Shown: positions 5,385 through 14,247 of the stretch, piece by piece
How the letters are laid out: each line of letters starts with the position of its first letter
Position numbering within the stretch: position 1 is the stretch's first letter
Source of the DNA: Chrysochromulina parva
Lineage: Eukaryota; Haptophyta; Prymnesiales; Chrysochromulinaceae
Assembly: GCA_002887195.1 (NCBI GenBank)
Contig: PJAB01001120.1
Span: 1 to 17,096, forward strand
Direction: 5' to 3'
Length of the DNA stretch: 17,096 bases
The notes under the pieces: model-generated
What the model was told of the DNA's origin: nothing
The model's input: only the letters and a program-made list of their open reading frames with translations
Database searches by the model: none
Program-made: the position numbers and the translations under genes

Positions 5385-7719
5385 ATGACGACACCTGCAG
5401 CCGCTGCAATACCACCGCGGGAATGCACGTCGCCGTTCTCGCAGCTGCAGCCGCCCCTCTCTGCTGCGCTCATCGAGACGCTTTCGAAACATGGCTTCAC
5501 TCATGCCACGCCCGTGCAGGAGGCAACTATCCCACGACTGCTCAGGCACCAAGATGTCGTTGTGCAAGCAGCGACCGGCTCGGGAAAGACGCTCGCCTTT
5601 CTGCTGCCGCTCTTCGAGGTGCTGGGACGCCTTGATGAGCCGCTCAAGAAGCACGATGTTGGGGCTATCGTGGTCGAACCCACACGCGAGCTGGCGCAGC
5701 AAGTGTACTCGGTCGCACAAAAGATTGGCGCGGGCGGCGCTCCAACCCTGCGGCTCTCGCTTGTGATCGGGGGCACGGACATTCAGCAGGCAATGACCCA
5801 GTACCGCACCGATGGTGGCAACGTGATTATTGGCACCCCCGGCCGCCTGGACGACGTGATGGAGCGTATGCCCGAGATGCGACTCAAGACGCTTGAGTTG
5901 CTCGTGCTTGATGAGGCCGATCGATTGCTCGATATGGGGTTTGAGGCGACGCTCAACGCCATCCTCGGTCGGCTGCCCAAACAGCGTCGCACCGGGCTGT
6001 TCTCGGCCACGCAGACCTCCGAGGTCCTGAATCTCGTCAGGGCGGGGCTACGCAACCCAGTCAAGGTAGAGGTCAAGGTCCGTGCTCTGCCGCCGCCCGC
6101 AGCGCCGCTGCCCACAGCAGCGCCGCCGCCGCCGCTTGCAGCGCCGCCGCTTGTCCGCGATGCGAAGACAAAGAAGAAGGAGAAAGAACGGAACCAAAAG
6201 GTGAAGGCGGACGACGGTACGCCTCATGCCGCCGATGCCGCCGATGCCGCCGATGCCGCCGACGCCGCCGCTGCCCAGAACACCGCGGCCGCCTCGCCAG
6301 CCGCACCTTTGTTAGGGCGCGTGCAGGCGACGCCCGCGACGCTGACGAACCACTACATGATTGTGGATGGCGAAGCGCGGCTGGCGCAGCTGGTCGCCTT
6401 CCTCTGCGACGAGCTCGCTGCCGGGCGAAAGCTCATGGTCTACTTTTTGACATGCGCCTGTGTGGACTACTATGCGAGTGCGCTCACACGGCTACCGGTA
6501 ATGCGCGGCCTCCCTGTGCGCGGCCTGCACGGCAAGATGGCGCCGAGCTCACGGACCAAGGCGTACGAATGGTTCGTGGGGTCCACCACCGGCGGCGCCG
6601 CGCTCCTATGCACCGACGTGGCGGCGCGAGGCCTCGATATTCCAGACGTTGATTGGATTGTGCAATTCGACGCACCGCAGGACCCGAATGCCTTTGTGCA
6701 TCGCGTGGGCCGTACGGCGCGCATGGGCCGTGCGGGGCGCGCGCTCCTCTTCCTGCGCTCTACGGAGGATGCGTACGTGCGCTTCCTGCAGCTGCGTAAG
6801 GTGCCACTCACACCCATTGAGCCAGCCCACGACCTCGTGTCGCTGCGCCCCGAACTCACGGAGCTTCTGGTGGCCGATCGAGCTCTCGTGGAGGGTGCCG
6901 CCCGTGCCTTCGTCTCGTACGTGCGCGCGTACAAGGAGCATCAGTGCAAGTTCATCTTTCAGCTCGAGAAGCTGGATCTCGGCGATCTCGCGCGCACGCT
7001 CGCGGTGCTGCGCTTGCCTAAGCTCAAAGAGATCCAGCAGGCCAAGCGCAGGAAGGGCGCTGCTGGCTGGGTCGACTGGACGCCACTCGTGCAGGTGGAC
7101 CTGGACTCGATTGCACCCGAGTGCATGCCCCATCGGCCTGGATGCGTCTGGTTGCGTCTGATTGCGTCTGAGTGCGCAGGTGGACCTGGACTTGATTGCA
7201 CCCAAGTGCATGCCTCTTGAGTCTGATTGCGTCGGGTTGCCCCCGATGGCGCAGGTGGACCTGGACTCGATCAAGTTCAAGGACCGGCAGCGCGAGAAGC
7301 AGCGCCAAACCAACAAGAAGATCAAGGCGGAGGCGGCCGCCGCGGAGGCTGAAGCGCAGGTGGCTGAAGGGGCGACCGCAGCCGCACCGGCTGCCGCCGC
7401 CCCCGCTTCCCGAGCAGGTCTGTCTCAGCAGGAGCGCGACCGCGAGCGGGCTCGGCAGGCGGCCGAGGAGGAGGAGGAGCTGGCTCGGGAGGCCGCGCTC
7501 ATGAAGAAGCTGAAGCGCGGCAAGATTACCCAAGCAGAGTTCGACAGGCTGATGGGCGAGGACGACGAGGAGGAGGAGGAGGAGGCCGACGAGGATGACG
7601 CCACGCCGCGAGGGGTTGGTGCTGGTGGCAGACCCCAAGCGGGCAATAAGCGTGGCCGCTGGAATGGCCGTGGCGATCGGAGCGGCGGAGGACGCGGGAA
7701 GAAGCGCTCCCGCTACTAG
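5385..7719 (+). CDS. DDX55: DEAD-box RNA helicase DDX55/Spb4, two exons
   Basis: Spb4/DDX55 is a nucleolar ATP-dependent RNA helicase required for 60S ribosomal subunit assembly. Taking ATG 5385 and removing an intron at 7095-7254 gives 724 residues. Motifs in order: Q-motif (PVQEATIP, about 43-50), ATGSGKT 63-69, PTREL 99-103, TPGR 141-144, DEAD 166-169, SAT 197-199, ARGLDIP 404-410, HRVGRTAR 429-436. The segment FVSYVRAYKEHQCKFIFQ and, after the splice, KFKDRQREKQRQ are specific to this subfamily, followed by the C-terminal LMKKLKRGKITQAEFDRL and an RGG/Lys-rich tail. An Ala/Pro/Lys-rich insert of about 80 residues (225-304) separates the two RecA lobes, with four 9-bp repeats encoding ADA. 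ATG 5277 is in frame and would add 36 residues, but family alignment favours 5385. Without splicing the frame stops at 7218-7220. Confidence 0.93.
6231..6266 (+). repeat. Four 9-bp tandem repeats in the DDX55 inter-lobe insert
   Basis: GCCGATGCC occurs three times, followed by GCCGACGCC. The repeats are in frame and encode Ala-Asp-Ala in the linker between the helicase lobes. Confidence 0.9.
7095..7254 (+). other. Predicted 160-nt intron made of two tandem GT...AG units
   Basis: Exon 1 ends CTCGTGCAG and exon 2 begins GTGGACCTGGACTCGATC. Removing 160 nt shifts the frame by one and joins the two open frames as Q|VDLDSIKFKD, the expected DDX55 sequence. Unit A (7095-7179, 85 nt) and unit B (7180-7254, 75 nt) each begin GTGGACCTGGACT and end GCGCAG, and they match at about 34 of their first 37 positions. 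The exon after the intron repeats the first 17 nt of unit A exactly. Unit A removed alone leaves unit B in frame with no stop (25 extra residues). Retention of both gives a stop at 7218. Confidence 0.85.
7141..7179 (+). repeat. 10-bp tandem repeats inside intron unit A
   Basis: The 3' half of unit A consists of GATGCGTCTG, GTTGCGTCTG, ATTGCGTCTG and a last partial copy AGTGCGCAG that forms the 3' splice site. Unit B has only degenerate traces of this array (TCTGATTGCG, then a GGGTTGC variant). Confidence 0.85.
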
Positions 7720-8365
7720 TCAGTAGGGAAACCCGAACTACTCGAAGTCACTGCCGTGCCACGAACCGCGCCGGACAGCTGTTACGTGTCAGTGATCCGA
7801 GCTTCGGAGGGCAGGCCAAACACTCCTGGACACGTGCACTGCATTGTGGAGGTGTCGAACGGCAAAAGCCACGCCCGTGCTGGCCGTGCTGGCCTCGCGG
7901 GGGCGCCCGTTGTAGGTTTTGCGCCATGCAGGATCTCGCGTTAGTACCGCGCAAAGAACGCGAGACGGCGAGTTAAAAATAACGCGTTTACGCGTTAGAA
8001 TGACGCCACGGGCCGGGGGGCGGTGTGACGTGGCCCGGGTGGGCCACCGCACCGTTCATTTTAACGCTACAACCGTTTCAACAGCGAGTGAGAGTCCGAG
8101 CGACTACAAAGTTCCGCGCGGCCGGGCGGGGTTTAGCCAAGAGGGGTTCGTAGCTACTCAGAACGGCGCGGTACGCAGTATGCAAAGTACGAAGCGCGTA
8201 TCATCAAACACAGCACAAAGCCGCCGTATCATCCGAAGCGGCATCTCCGATCGTCGAGCGCGGGCCGAGGCGGGGGCGGCTCAATCTAAAATCCCTGTGG
8301 TGTCCCGACCCGACAGGGACAGCATCACCGGCTGTCCACGGCGTGCCGAACAACGCCTCACCAAG
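7720..8365. other. Convergent intergenic region between DDX55 and DNA2
   Basis: These 646 bp separate two 3' ends. I find no credible gene or tRNA. A plus-strand open frame entering from 7919 runs antisense into the DNA2 3' end and has no protein-like features. The clearest structure is a cluster of AACGCG/CGCGTT palindromes at 7935-7997. Confidence 0.6.
7935..7997. repeat. Cluster of AACGCG/CGCGTT inverted repeats with two ACGCGT boxes
   Basis: CTCGCGTT (7935-7942) pairs with AACGCGAG (7957-7964). Then TAACGCGTTTACGCGTTA (7980-7997) is a perfect palindrome with a 4-nt centre and contains ACGCGT at 7982-7987 and 7990-7995. ACGCGT is the MluI cell-cycle box in fungi; any such role here is only a suggestion. 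Confidence 0.6.
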
Positions 8366-11300
8366 TCACCATGCAGGCAGCCCCTGGAGCTCCTGCTGTG
8401 CCGGCCGATTCTCGCGCCCAGCCTGCACCAGGGTGGGCGGGCGATTACGAACCTCCTGCAGCACGTTTGCGGTGATTGGCCGGTTGGCAGCCACGGCGAG
8501 CGCCGCCCGGCGCGGCGAGCGCCGGAGTCCTGGGGTAGCGGCAGCCGGTGCCACAGGCGCCGCGGCACCGAGTGGCACCGGCGCGTATAGGTGCAGAGCG
8601 CCAGGCGGCAGCGGTAGCATCCACTGGCGTTGCGCGGCGAGCTGTAGGAAGGCCGCGAGCACCGCCGAATGCGCCACCGTCGAGGCTGAGCCAACGATGA
8701 TCATCTTTCTCTTTGCACGAGTGAAGGCGACGTTGAGACGGCGGAAGTCCGCTAGAAGCGAGCCCGTGTCGCCCTGCCCGTTTGAGCGCACGAGCGAGAG
8801 CACCACGCACTCAAAATCGCGCCCCTGGCACTTGTCCACCGTCATCAGTTCCACAGCCGTCGCGGGTGACGAAGTCTCGGGCGCTGTCTCGGGCGCTGTC
8901 TCGGGCGCTGTCTCGGGCGCTGACGCGTGGGAGCCGTCGCCGCCAGATGCGCCCGATACAGCGTCCGAGACGCCGCCAGGTGCGCCCGATACAGCGCCCG
9001 TGACGCCGCCAGATGCGCCTCCGGCGAACGCCGCGGACAGTGCGGCGCGGATGCGCTCAAGTTGCGCCCGATAGGCCGAGATGACGCCGAGGTGCGCGGC
9101 CGGCACACCCGCTGCGAGAAGTGCATGCACGAGCAGCGCTACCAGCCGCGCCTCGCCTCCGTTGGACACGTTGCCGCGCGCGCCTTCCGAGCGCTCCTCC
9201 GCCGATGGCATGGCATCAGTGTCGAGGAAGACAACTCGTCGGTTGGTCGACAGGCACTCGTCGAGCCAGTCTGCGTGGCGAGTGGCCCCCAGCCAGGGCG
9301 CCAAGGAGTTCGAGGAACCGTCAGTCTCCACTGACACGTCGCCCAACACGGCGGCGAGCGCGTCGGATGTGGCGAGCGGCCGGTGAGGGTGCGCTGCGGC
9401 CACCCACTCACGCGCCTTGGCCCACGCCTGCGCATCCGTCGAGGGCGGCGGCAACCGATGCGGCAGTGGCAGCGAGAGCGAGGCGTTGGCCTGCGCCTCG
9501 CTGCCGCAGCGCAGCAGGCCGCCGTACACGAGCCTGTTCGAGACGTCCATAATCTCCGCGTTCATGCGGTACTGCGTCGTAAGTTGGCAAATGGCGCGAG
9601 GGTGCGCGGCGGCAAGTCGGCTGAAGAGGGCTGTGCCCATCCCGGCGCGCTCAGCCTCCGCCTCTGCCACGAGGGGCGGGAGCTGATATTGATCGCCCAC
9701 GAGGACGAAGCGGCGCGCCAGCCGGAGAGGGCCAAGGCATACCGGCTCGGTGATCTGACCCGCCTCGTCCACAATCGCCACGTCGAGCTGCCGCTTCCAG
9801 AGCAGGGCGTGCTGTGCGCCCATCGCGGTCGCTGCCACGACCGGCCGACGCGCCAGCTCGGCCTCTACCATTCCCTGGTCGGCGAGCGTCGAGTCATCGA
9901 GCAGGGCCGGCAGCGAGTGCGCGCGCACGGCTGGGTGCACCTTGCCCACGGGGCCGAGGCGCACGAATGCAACCCCTTCCTCGAGTAGCTTGAGGCACAG
10001 CGTGTCAACGGCCGAGTGCGTGTACGCTGTGAGCAACACCTGCTGCCCCGCCGCCACGAGAGCGCGTACTGCCTGCGCGATGAGGGTCGACTTGCCAGTA
10101 CCGGGCATACCGAGTATAAGACAGTAGTCCTCGCACGCCAGCACGCGACCGACCGCGCGTCGCTGCTGTGCGTTGAGTGGCGTGTTCGCGAGGCGCTCGC
10201 GTTCGGGCGCTGGCAGCGCCTGCAGCGCCGCCGCCTCTGAGCTGAAGCGCGGCGGCTGCATGTCCACCAGTAGCTCGAGTAGCCGGGAGGGCATCGCCGG
10301 CGGTGCGGCCTCGGCGGGCGCGGCCTCGGCGGCGCCTGCCGCAGTGGTGGCGGCAGCAACGACGGGGATCGACGCTGTGTCGGGCGCTCGTGGCGGCGCG
10401 AGTAGCCCAAGCACATTGCTCCGGCAGATGCTGAAGCCGCTCGCAACGTCCGCCTTGTCCAGGCGCAAAAGCCGTGGCGCGGGCGTGGTCGTGGGCGCGG
10501 GCGTGGTCGTGGGCGCGGGCGTGGTCGTGGGCGCGTGCGTGGTCGCCGCGGCAGCCGAGGGAACACCAGCGCGCTGGCCTGTCGTGGCGCCCAATGCAGC
10601 GCCTATGGCCTCGATGCCGAGATCGAGCAGATTGGCGTCCGTGATCAGTGCAAGCTCGGTGGTGCTCAAAGCCGTGACTGTGCCATTGCACAGGCCCCAC
10701 CGAGGTGCGCGGCCACCACCCTCGTCGGCCGCGACAGAGACCGTTACGTAATCGCCGATCGCCACTGGACCATCGCTCAGCGCAACGCCGGAGCTCACCT
10801 CGCGGCTCTTGGCGCCGAGGCTGGCGCCGACGCTGCCACTGCTGCATGCGCCTCCTGTGACGCTGCGACTGTTGCGTGCGCGTCGGAAGATGTGCACAAA
10901 GCGGTCCGTCGCACCACCAGCGACGGTGGGCACACGCTCCACGCGCACAAGCTCGAGCGATCCAAGCGCGCGGCCGGCGGCCTCGCGCTCGAAGGCACTG
11001 AGCTGAAGCATCTCGCGCGCGAGATGTGCTGAGCTGCGCTCTTCTAGGTCGATCAGTCGGAGCCAGTGCTGCGCGTACTCGAGGTGGTGCGCGCGCAGGT
11101 GGGACGTATGCGCGGTGAAGACGTCGCGTGCGCCAAAGGAGGAGGCGTTGCCGTGCTCGAGCGCCGCGTGCACGGTAGCACACGGCGCCGCCATTGGGCA
11201 GCGGAGGCATACGTGGGGATCACCCAATGGCGGAGGCATGCGCCCGTCGGCTAGGGCGTGCGGCGCGGCGGCACCCACGAGGATGTTGCGCTGCACGAGA

Positions 11301-13708
11301 AGCGAGGCGAGCAGCCCCGACTCGGCAGGCACGACCCACATACTCTGGTGCGTCTGCTTAGACGTCTGCTTGGACAGCTGTGGGTACCAGAGCAGCCCGC
11401 TGGGCACGCGCGTCTCGTACAAGTCGGAGACTAGCAGTGTGTACACGAGCAGCTGCGCGTTGTGATCGGCCGTGTTGTAGGCCGTGCGCTGGCCTGTCTT
11501 GAGCTCGAGTGGCATGGGCAGCTCGATGCGCCCGCCGCGCCCATCCAAAAGCGTCACGGCCACGATCGCGTCCACCGTCCCCTTCAGCCCGTACGTTGTC
11601 GAGATCAGCGACTCTTCGGCTCCGATCACACCAGAGAGGCGCAGCTCGCCTGCCCCCAAGCCGCAGGCTCGGAAGGTGCGCGCCGTCAGGCTCGTGGCGT
11701 CACCCGGTGCCATCTCGCATCGGAGTGGCTGCGCGCCGAGCGGTAGCATGGGGGCCGGTACGGCCGGACTCGGCGCGGCTGACACGTGGGCGGTAGGCGC
11801 CGGCGCAGCTGGCAGCACGCGCACCGCCGCGGGCGGCGGCAGGTAGTCATTCGCCCACTGGCATAGCGTAGGCAGCGATTCGTGAAGCTCACGACCCACA
11901 TCCCGCTCGTCGAGCTGGAGCGCGATCAGCTCTGGCAGGTGTGAACGCAACACCTCACGGACCGCACGCGGCCAGTCTGTGCGGATCGAAGCGGCAGCGG
12001 CGGTGGCGGCGGCATTCGGCGGGGCAGTGGGCGTCTGTTGACGAAACTCGGCATTCGTCTGTTGACGAAACTCCGCATTCGTCTGCCCCGTGGAAGCAGC
12101 GGCGCCAAGTTTCGTCAAGGCATCCGGGGCGTCCGGGGCGCCCCCCTCGCTCCGTGCGGCGGCCGCGGCTGCGGCGTCCGCCTGTTCACGCCAGTGCGCG
12201 AGGACACGCCCGAACAGCTCGTGCTTCATCGTGCCAAGCACCAGATTCTTGCCCAGGTCCGCTTCGCGGAACAGCTTGGAGAAGACGGTGCGGCGCGTGC
12301 ACGAGCATGCCTGCGCGAGCGACGTGCCGGTGACGAGTACCTCGGGGCGCAGCACGAGCCATGGGCCAGCCGAGCGCGTGAGCACGGTGCAGCGTGCGCC
12401 ACTGCTATCAGTGGTCAGTGCAAGCTCACCCACGAGATTGACCCGATCTGACGGGAGCACCGGGGTTAGTCGCCACTCGTCGTGTAGCTCGGCGTAGAGC
12501 ACGTCCGCGCGCGACCATCCCGTGATAAGCCGTTGGTCGACGCCCAGCAGGTCCGCGCCGAGCGAAGGCGGTAAACGCGACGTTGCGCCTGCGCCGTCGT
12601 GGGCGCCGTCGTCGCCCCCTGCCGCCAAGTCCGCAGATTGAGTCTCCGCGGCGGAGTGACGCCGGTCCACAAGAACCTCGATCCATCGCACGTCGCCGCC
12701 GGCAGTCTGCTTGAAGCCAGTGCGCAGCACGAGGCCGCTCGTAACAGGCGGCCGGTGCGTCGGCGGCGCCGGCATGCACTGACGGCGGCGCGGCAGCGGC
12801 ATGGCGAGGGTCGGCAGCGGCGTGGCGAGGGCTCTAGCGGCGAGGGGTCCTTGGGCCGCTAGAGCCATCGCAGACGGGCGCAGCCGAGTGCCCTCGAGCG
12901 TCTCCCGCCGTGGGTCCGGCTTCGGAGCACCCTGGACTGGCAACGTGTCGTCGGGCGCCGGCGCCGCCACTTCCCGCGGGGGCGCAGATCGTGGGACCGA
13001 TGCGAACGGAGCCACCGTGTCGGCTGCGTTTGCGAGCGACGGTGCCGGCGAGACATGCATGGGAGCGGGAGCGGGTTCGGGTGCTGGCGCTGGCGGGGCT
13101 GTGGGGGCAGGCGCAGGCGCAGCGGCCTGGGCGAGTGGCGCGGGGTGTCGTTCCGTGCTGGTACCACTGCTACCACCAGCACATCCCTCCGCCATGAGCG
13201 TCTCTACGAGCTCGGCGATGGGATCAGCTTCTGCTGCGCCCTCGACCGATCTGCTGCTTCCCGCCGCACTGCAACTACTGCCAGCGGCGCCGGCTACTCC
13301 CAAGCCAGCATCTCCGCGGACGCCGCCCCTGCGCTGTCGCTGGAAACCTTGGAAGGGCATGGCAGCCGGTGCCTGGGGCATCTGCAGCAGCACGGCGTCC
13401 GGCTCGGTGTGGCGCTGCTTCTGCTTCTCCTTGCCGCGCTGCATCAGGTCGAGCAGTCCAGCGACCTGCTTTGCGCTCGATCCGGGCCGCGGATCACGCC
13501 TCTGCACGGGCACAGACTTGGCAGCGCCGGGTCGCACCGCTGGCGGCTGCTGCCGTCTCTTTGAATCGTTGAAGGCCCACATGATCGTACCACGCTCCAA
13601 ATCCGCCTTGTCCTCCACCTTTTGCTCGCCGGAGCTGTCGACGGTTGCCGCGGCCTTTTCGAGCGGAGAGCCCTTGCGCTTGCCGGCCGTCGAGTTCGAG
13701 CGCAGCAT
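8366..13708 (-). CDS. DNA2: DNA2 nuclease-helicase, long form
   Basis: DNA2 joins a RecB-type nuclease to an SF1 helicase; it trims long Okazaki flaps and resects DNA ends. The frame runs 1,780 codons from an ATG at 13708 with no need for introns. Residues 1 to about 440 are low complexity with a KRK basic patch. The nuclease follows: CSCTRR (first Fe-S Cys, about 466), GTMKHELF, GLKGTVDAIV (catalytic Asp, about 708), MPLELKTG (Glu and Lys, about 732), QLLVYTLL, and CLRCPMAAPC (CxxCx5C, about 835), giving four cluster cysteines. Helicase motifs: GMPGTGKST (about 1200), DEAG (about 1315), GDQYQLPPL (about 1339), QYRMN (about 1380), TVDKCQGRDFE (about 1623), VAFTRAKRK (about 1662). All key residues are present. 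It is much longer than the human protein (about 1,060) because of a long N-terminus, inserts made of tandem repeats and an added C-terminal tail of about 100 residues. Confidence 0.94.
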   Translation of the reverse strand: MLRSNSTAGKRKGSPLEKAAATVDSSGEQKVEDKADLERGTIMWAFNDSKRRQQPPAVRPGAAKSVPVQRRDPRPGSSAKQVAGLLDLMQRGKEKQKQRHTEPDAVLLQMPQAPAAMPFQGFQRQRRGGVRGDAGLGVAGAAGSSCSAAGSSRSVEGAAEADPIAELVETLMAEGCAGGSSGTSTERHPAPLAQAAAPAPAPTAPPAPAPEPAPAPMHVSPAPSLANAADTVAPFASVPRSAPPREVAAPAPDDTLPVQGAPKPDPRRETLEGTRLRPSAMALAAQGPLAARALATPLPTLAMPLPRRRQCMPAPPTHRPPVTSGLVLRTGFKQTAGGDVRWIEVLVDRRHSAAETQSADLAAGGDDGAHDGAGATSRLPPSLGADLLGVDQRLITGWSRADVLYAELHDEWRLTPVLPSDRVNLVGELALTTDSSGARCTVLTRSAGPWLVLRPEVLVTGTSLAQACSCTRRTVFSKLFREADLGKNLVLGTMKHELFGRVLAHWREQADAAAAAAARSEGGAPDAPDALTKLGAAASTGQTNAEFRQQTNAEFRQQTPTAPPNAAATAAAASIRTDWPRAVREVLRSHLPELIALQLDERDVGRELHESLPTLCQWANDYLPPPAAVRVLPAAPAPTAHVSAAPSPAVPAPMLPLGAQPLRCEMAPGDATSLTARTFRACGLGAGELRLSGVIGAEESLISTTYGLKGTVDAIVAVTLLDGRGGRIELPMPLELKTGQRTAYNTADHNAQLLVYTLLVSDLYETRVPSGLLWYPQLSKQTSKQTHQSMWVVPAESGLLASLLVQRNILVGAAAPHALADGRMPPPLGDPHVCLRCPMAAPCATVHAALEHGNASSFGARDVFTAHTSHLRAHHLEYAQHWLRLIDLEERSSAHLAREMLQLSAFEREAAGRALGSLELVRVERVPTVAGGATDRFVHIFRRARNSRSVTGGACSSGSVGASLGAKSREVSSGVALSDGPVAIGDYVTVSVAADEGGGRAPRWGLCNGTVTALSTTELALITDANLLDLGIEAIGAALGATTGQRAGVPSAAAATTHAPTTTPAPTTTPAPTTTPAPRLLRLDKADVASGFSICRSNVLGLLAPPRAPDTASIPVVAAATTAAGAAEAAPAEAAPPAMPSRLLELLVDMQPPRFSSEAAALQALPAPERERLANTPLNAQQRRAVGRVLACEDYCLILGMPGTGKSTLIAQAVRALVAAGQQVLLTAYTHSAVDTLCLKLLEEGVAFVRLGPVGKVHPAVRAHSLPALLDDSTLADQGMVEAELARRPVVAATAMGAQHALLWKRQLDVAIVDEAGQITEPVCLGPLRLARRFVLVGDQYQLPPLVAEAEAERAGMGTALFSRLAAAHPRAICQLTTQYRMNAEIMDVSNRLVYGGLLRCGSEAQANASLSLPLPHRLPPPSTDAQAWAKAREWVAAAHPHRPLATSDALAAVLGDVSVETDGSSNSLAPWLGATRHADWLDECLSTNRRVVFLDTDAMPSAEERSEGARGNVSNGGEARLVALLVHALLAAGVPAAHLGVISAYRAQLERIRAALSAAFAGGASGGVTGAVSGAPGGVSDAVSGASGGDGSHASAPETAPETAPETAPETSSPATAVELMTVDKCQGRDFECVVLSLVRSNGQGDTGSLLADFRRLNVAFTRAKRKMIIVGSASTVAHSAVLAAFLQLAAQRQWMLPLPPGALHLYAPVPLGAAAPVAPAAATPGLRRSPRRAALAVAANRPITANVLQEVRNRPPTLVQAGRENRPAQQELQGLPAW
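8877..8924 (-). repeat. Four 12-bp repeats encoding APET within DNA2 helicase lobe 2
   Basis: On the plus strand TCGGGCGCTGTC occurs three times and then TCGGGCGCTGAC. On the coding strand this encodes (APET)n just before helicase motif V. Confidence 0.92.
8938..9018 (-). repeat. 33-bp tandem repeats encoding an 11-residue Gly/Ala/Ser unit in DNA2
   Basis: About two and a half copies encode GASGGVTGAVS, GAPGGVSDAVS and GASGGDGSHAS. They lie next to the APET repeats; together they form an insert of about 45 residues inside the second RecA lobe. Confidence 0.85.
10485..10544 (-). repeat. 18-bp tandem repeats encoding TTTPAP in DNA2
   Basis: The plus-strand unit GTGGTCGTGGGCGCGGGC occurs at 10485-10502 and 10503-10520, then with one change at 10521-10538, followed by a partial copy. 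It encodes a Thr/Pro/Ala linker between the nuclease and helicase parts. Confidence 0.92.
12032..12085 (-). repeat. 24-bp tandem repeat encoding QTNAEFRQ in DNA2 nuclease region
   Basis: Two copies (12032-12055 and 12056-12079) differ by one base, and a partial third follows. The repeat lies in a low-complexity insert between the first Fe-S cysteine region and the catalytic Asp. Confidence 0.9.
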
Positions 13709-14247
13709 ATCGATGACGAGGGCGGCAAAGCTAGGCGAGAAAACACGAAGGTGTGAATTGGTTGCGGAATGCCGCTTGAGGTCTCGAGCGAGTGGCAGTC
13801 GGCGAGTGGTGGCAACCTTACGCCGGTCCGGTGTCTTGGGTGTCGAATTATACCCATTGGCTGTGAATTGTTCCCAGACGGGTTGCTTTTTCGCCAGTAT
13901 CGCGTGTGCGTGGCTGCGTGCCCGTGACGGCGCACTTTTTGACTAGGGGGACCTTCCTACTAGTACTCAGGTAATAACCTCATCGGCTTTGAACACTGTG
14001 CCGTGTGCGCCCGTAGGTGTCCCGGGTGTGTCCCTCCCGGCTCCCCCCGGAACCCCCCCCGGTGTCTGTTTACCGGTAGAGGGTCCAGCAAGAGAGAAGA
14101 GTGGTCATATCAGATCTGTCTTCATCTGCTTCATCTCCGCCCTGGCGCCTGGGTCGATGCGCCTCTGGGTGTGGGGTTCCAAGGTTTTTAGAGCTCCGGT
14201 AAAAACAGTGTACCCAAGCGCCATCTTCACCTCGAAGCTCTGCAAAC
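13709..14247. other. Region upstream of DNA2, presumed promoter and 5' UTR
   Basis: These 539 bp lie between the DNA2 start (minus) and the 3' end of the zinc-finger gene (minus). They should hold the DNA2 promoter and the terminator of the zinc-finger gene. I see a C-rich stretch at about 14020-14062 but no TATA box, RNA gene or convincing open frame. Confidence 0.5.

Noticed and set aside
8126..8165. tRNA-like A-box (TTTAGCCAAGAGG) followed by GGTTCG
   Set aside because: The spacing is far too short for a tRNA, and no cloverleaf or acceptor stem can be formed.
7919..8590. Plus-strand open frame of 223 codons
   Set aside because: It overlaps the 3' end of DNA2 in antisense and has Arg/Ser-rich composition with no domain, typical of a GC-rich shadow frame.
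12801..13946. Plus-strand open frame of 381 codons opposite DNA2
   Set aside because: It is antisense to the low-complexity N-terminus of DNA2; Gly/Ala/Arg/Ser-rich translation follows from GC-rich repeats, with no domain.
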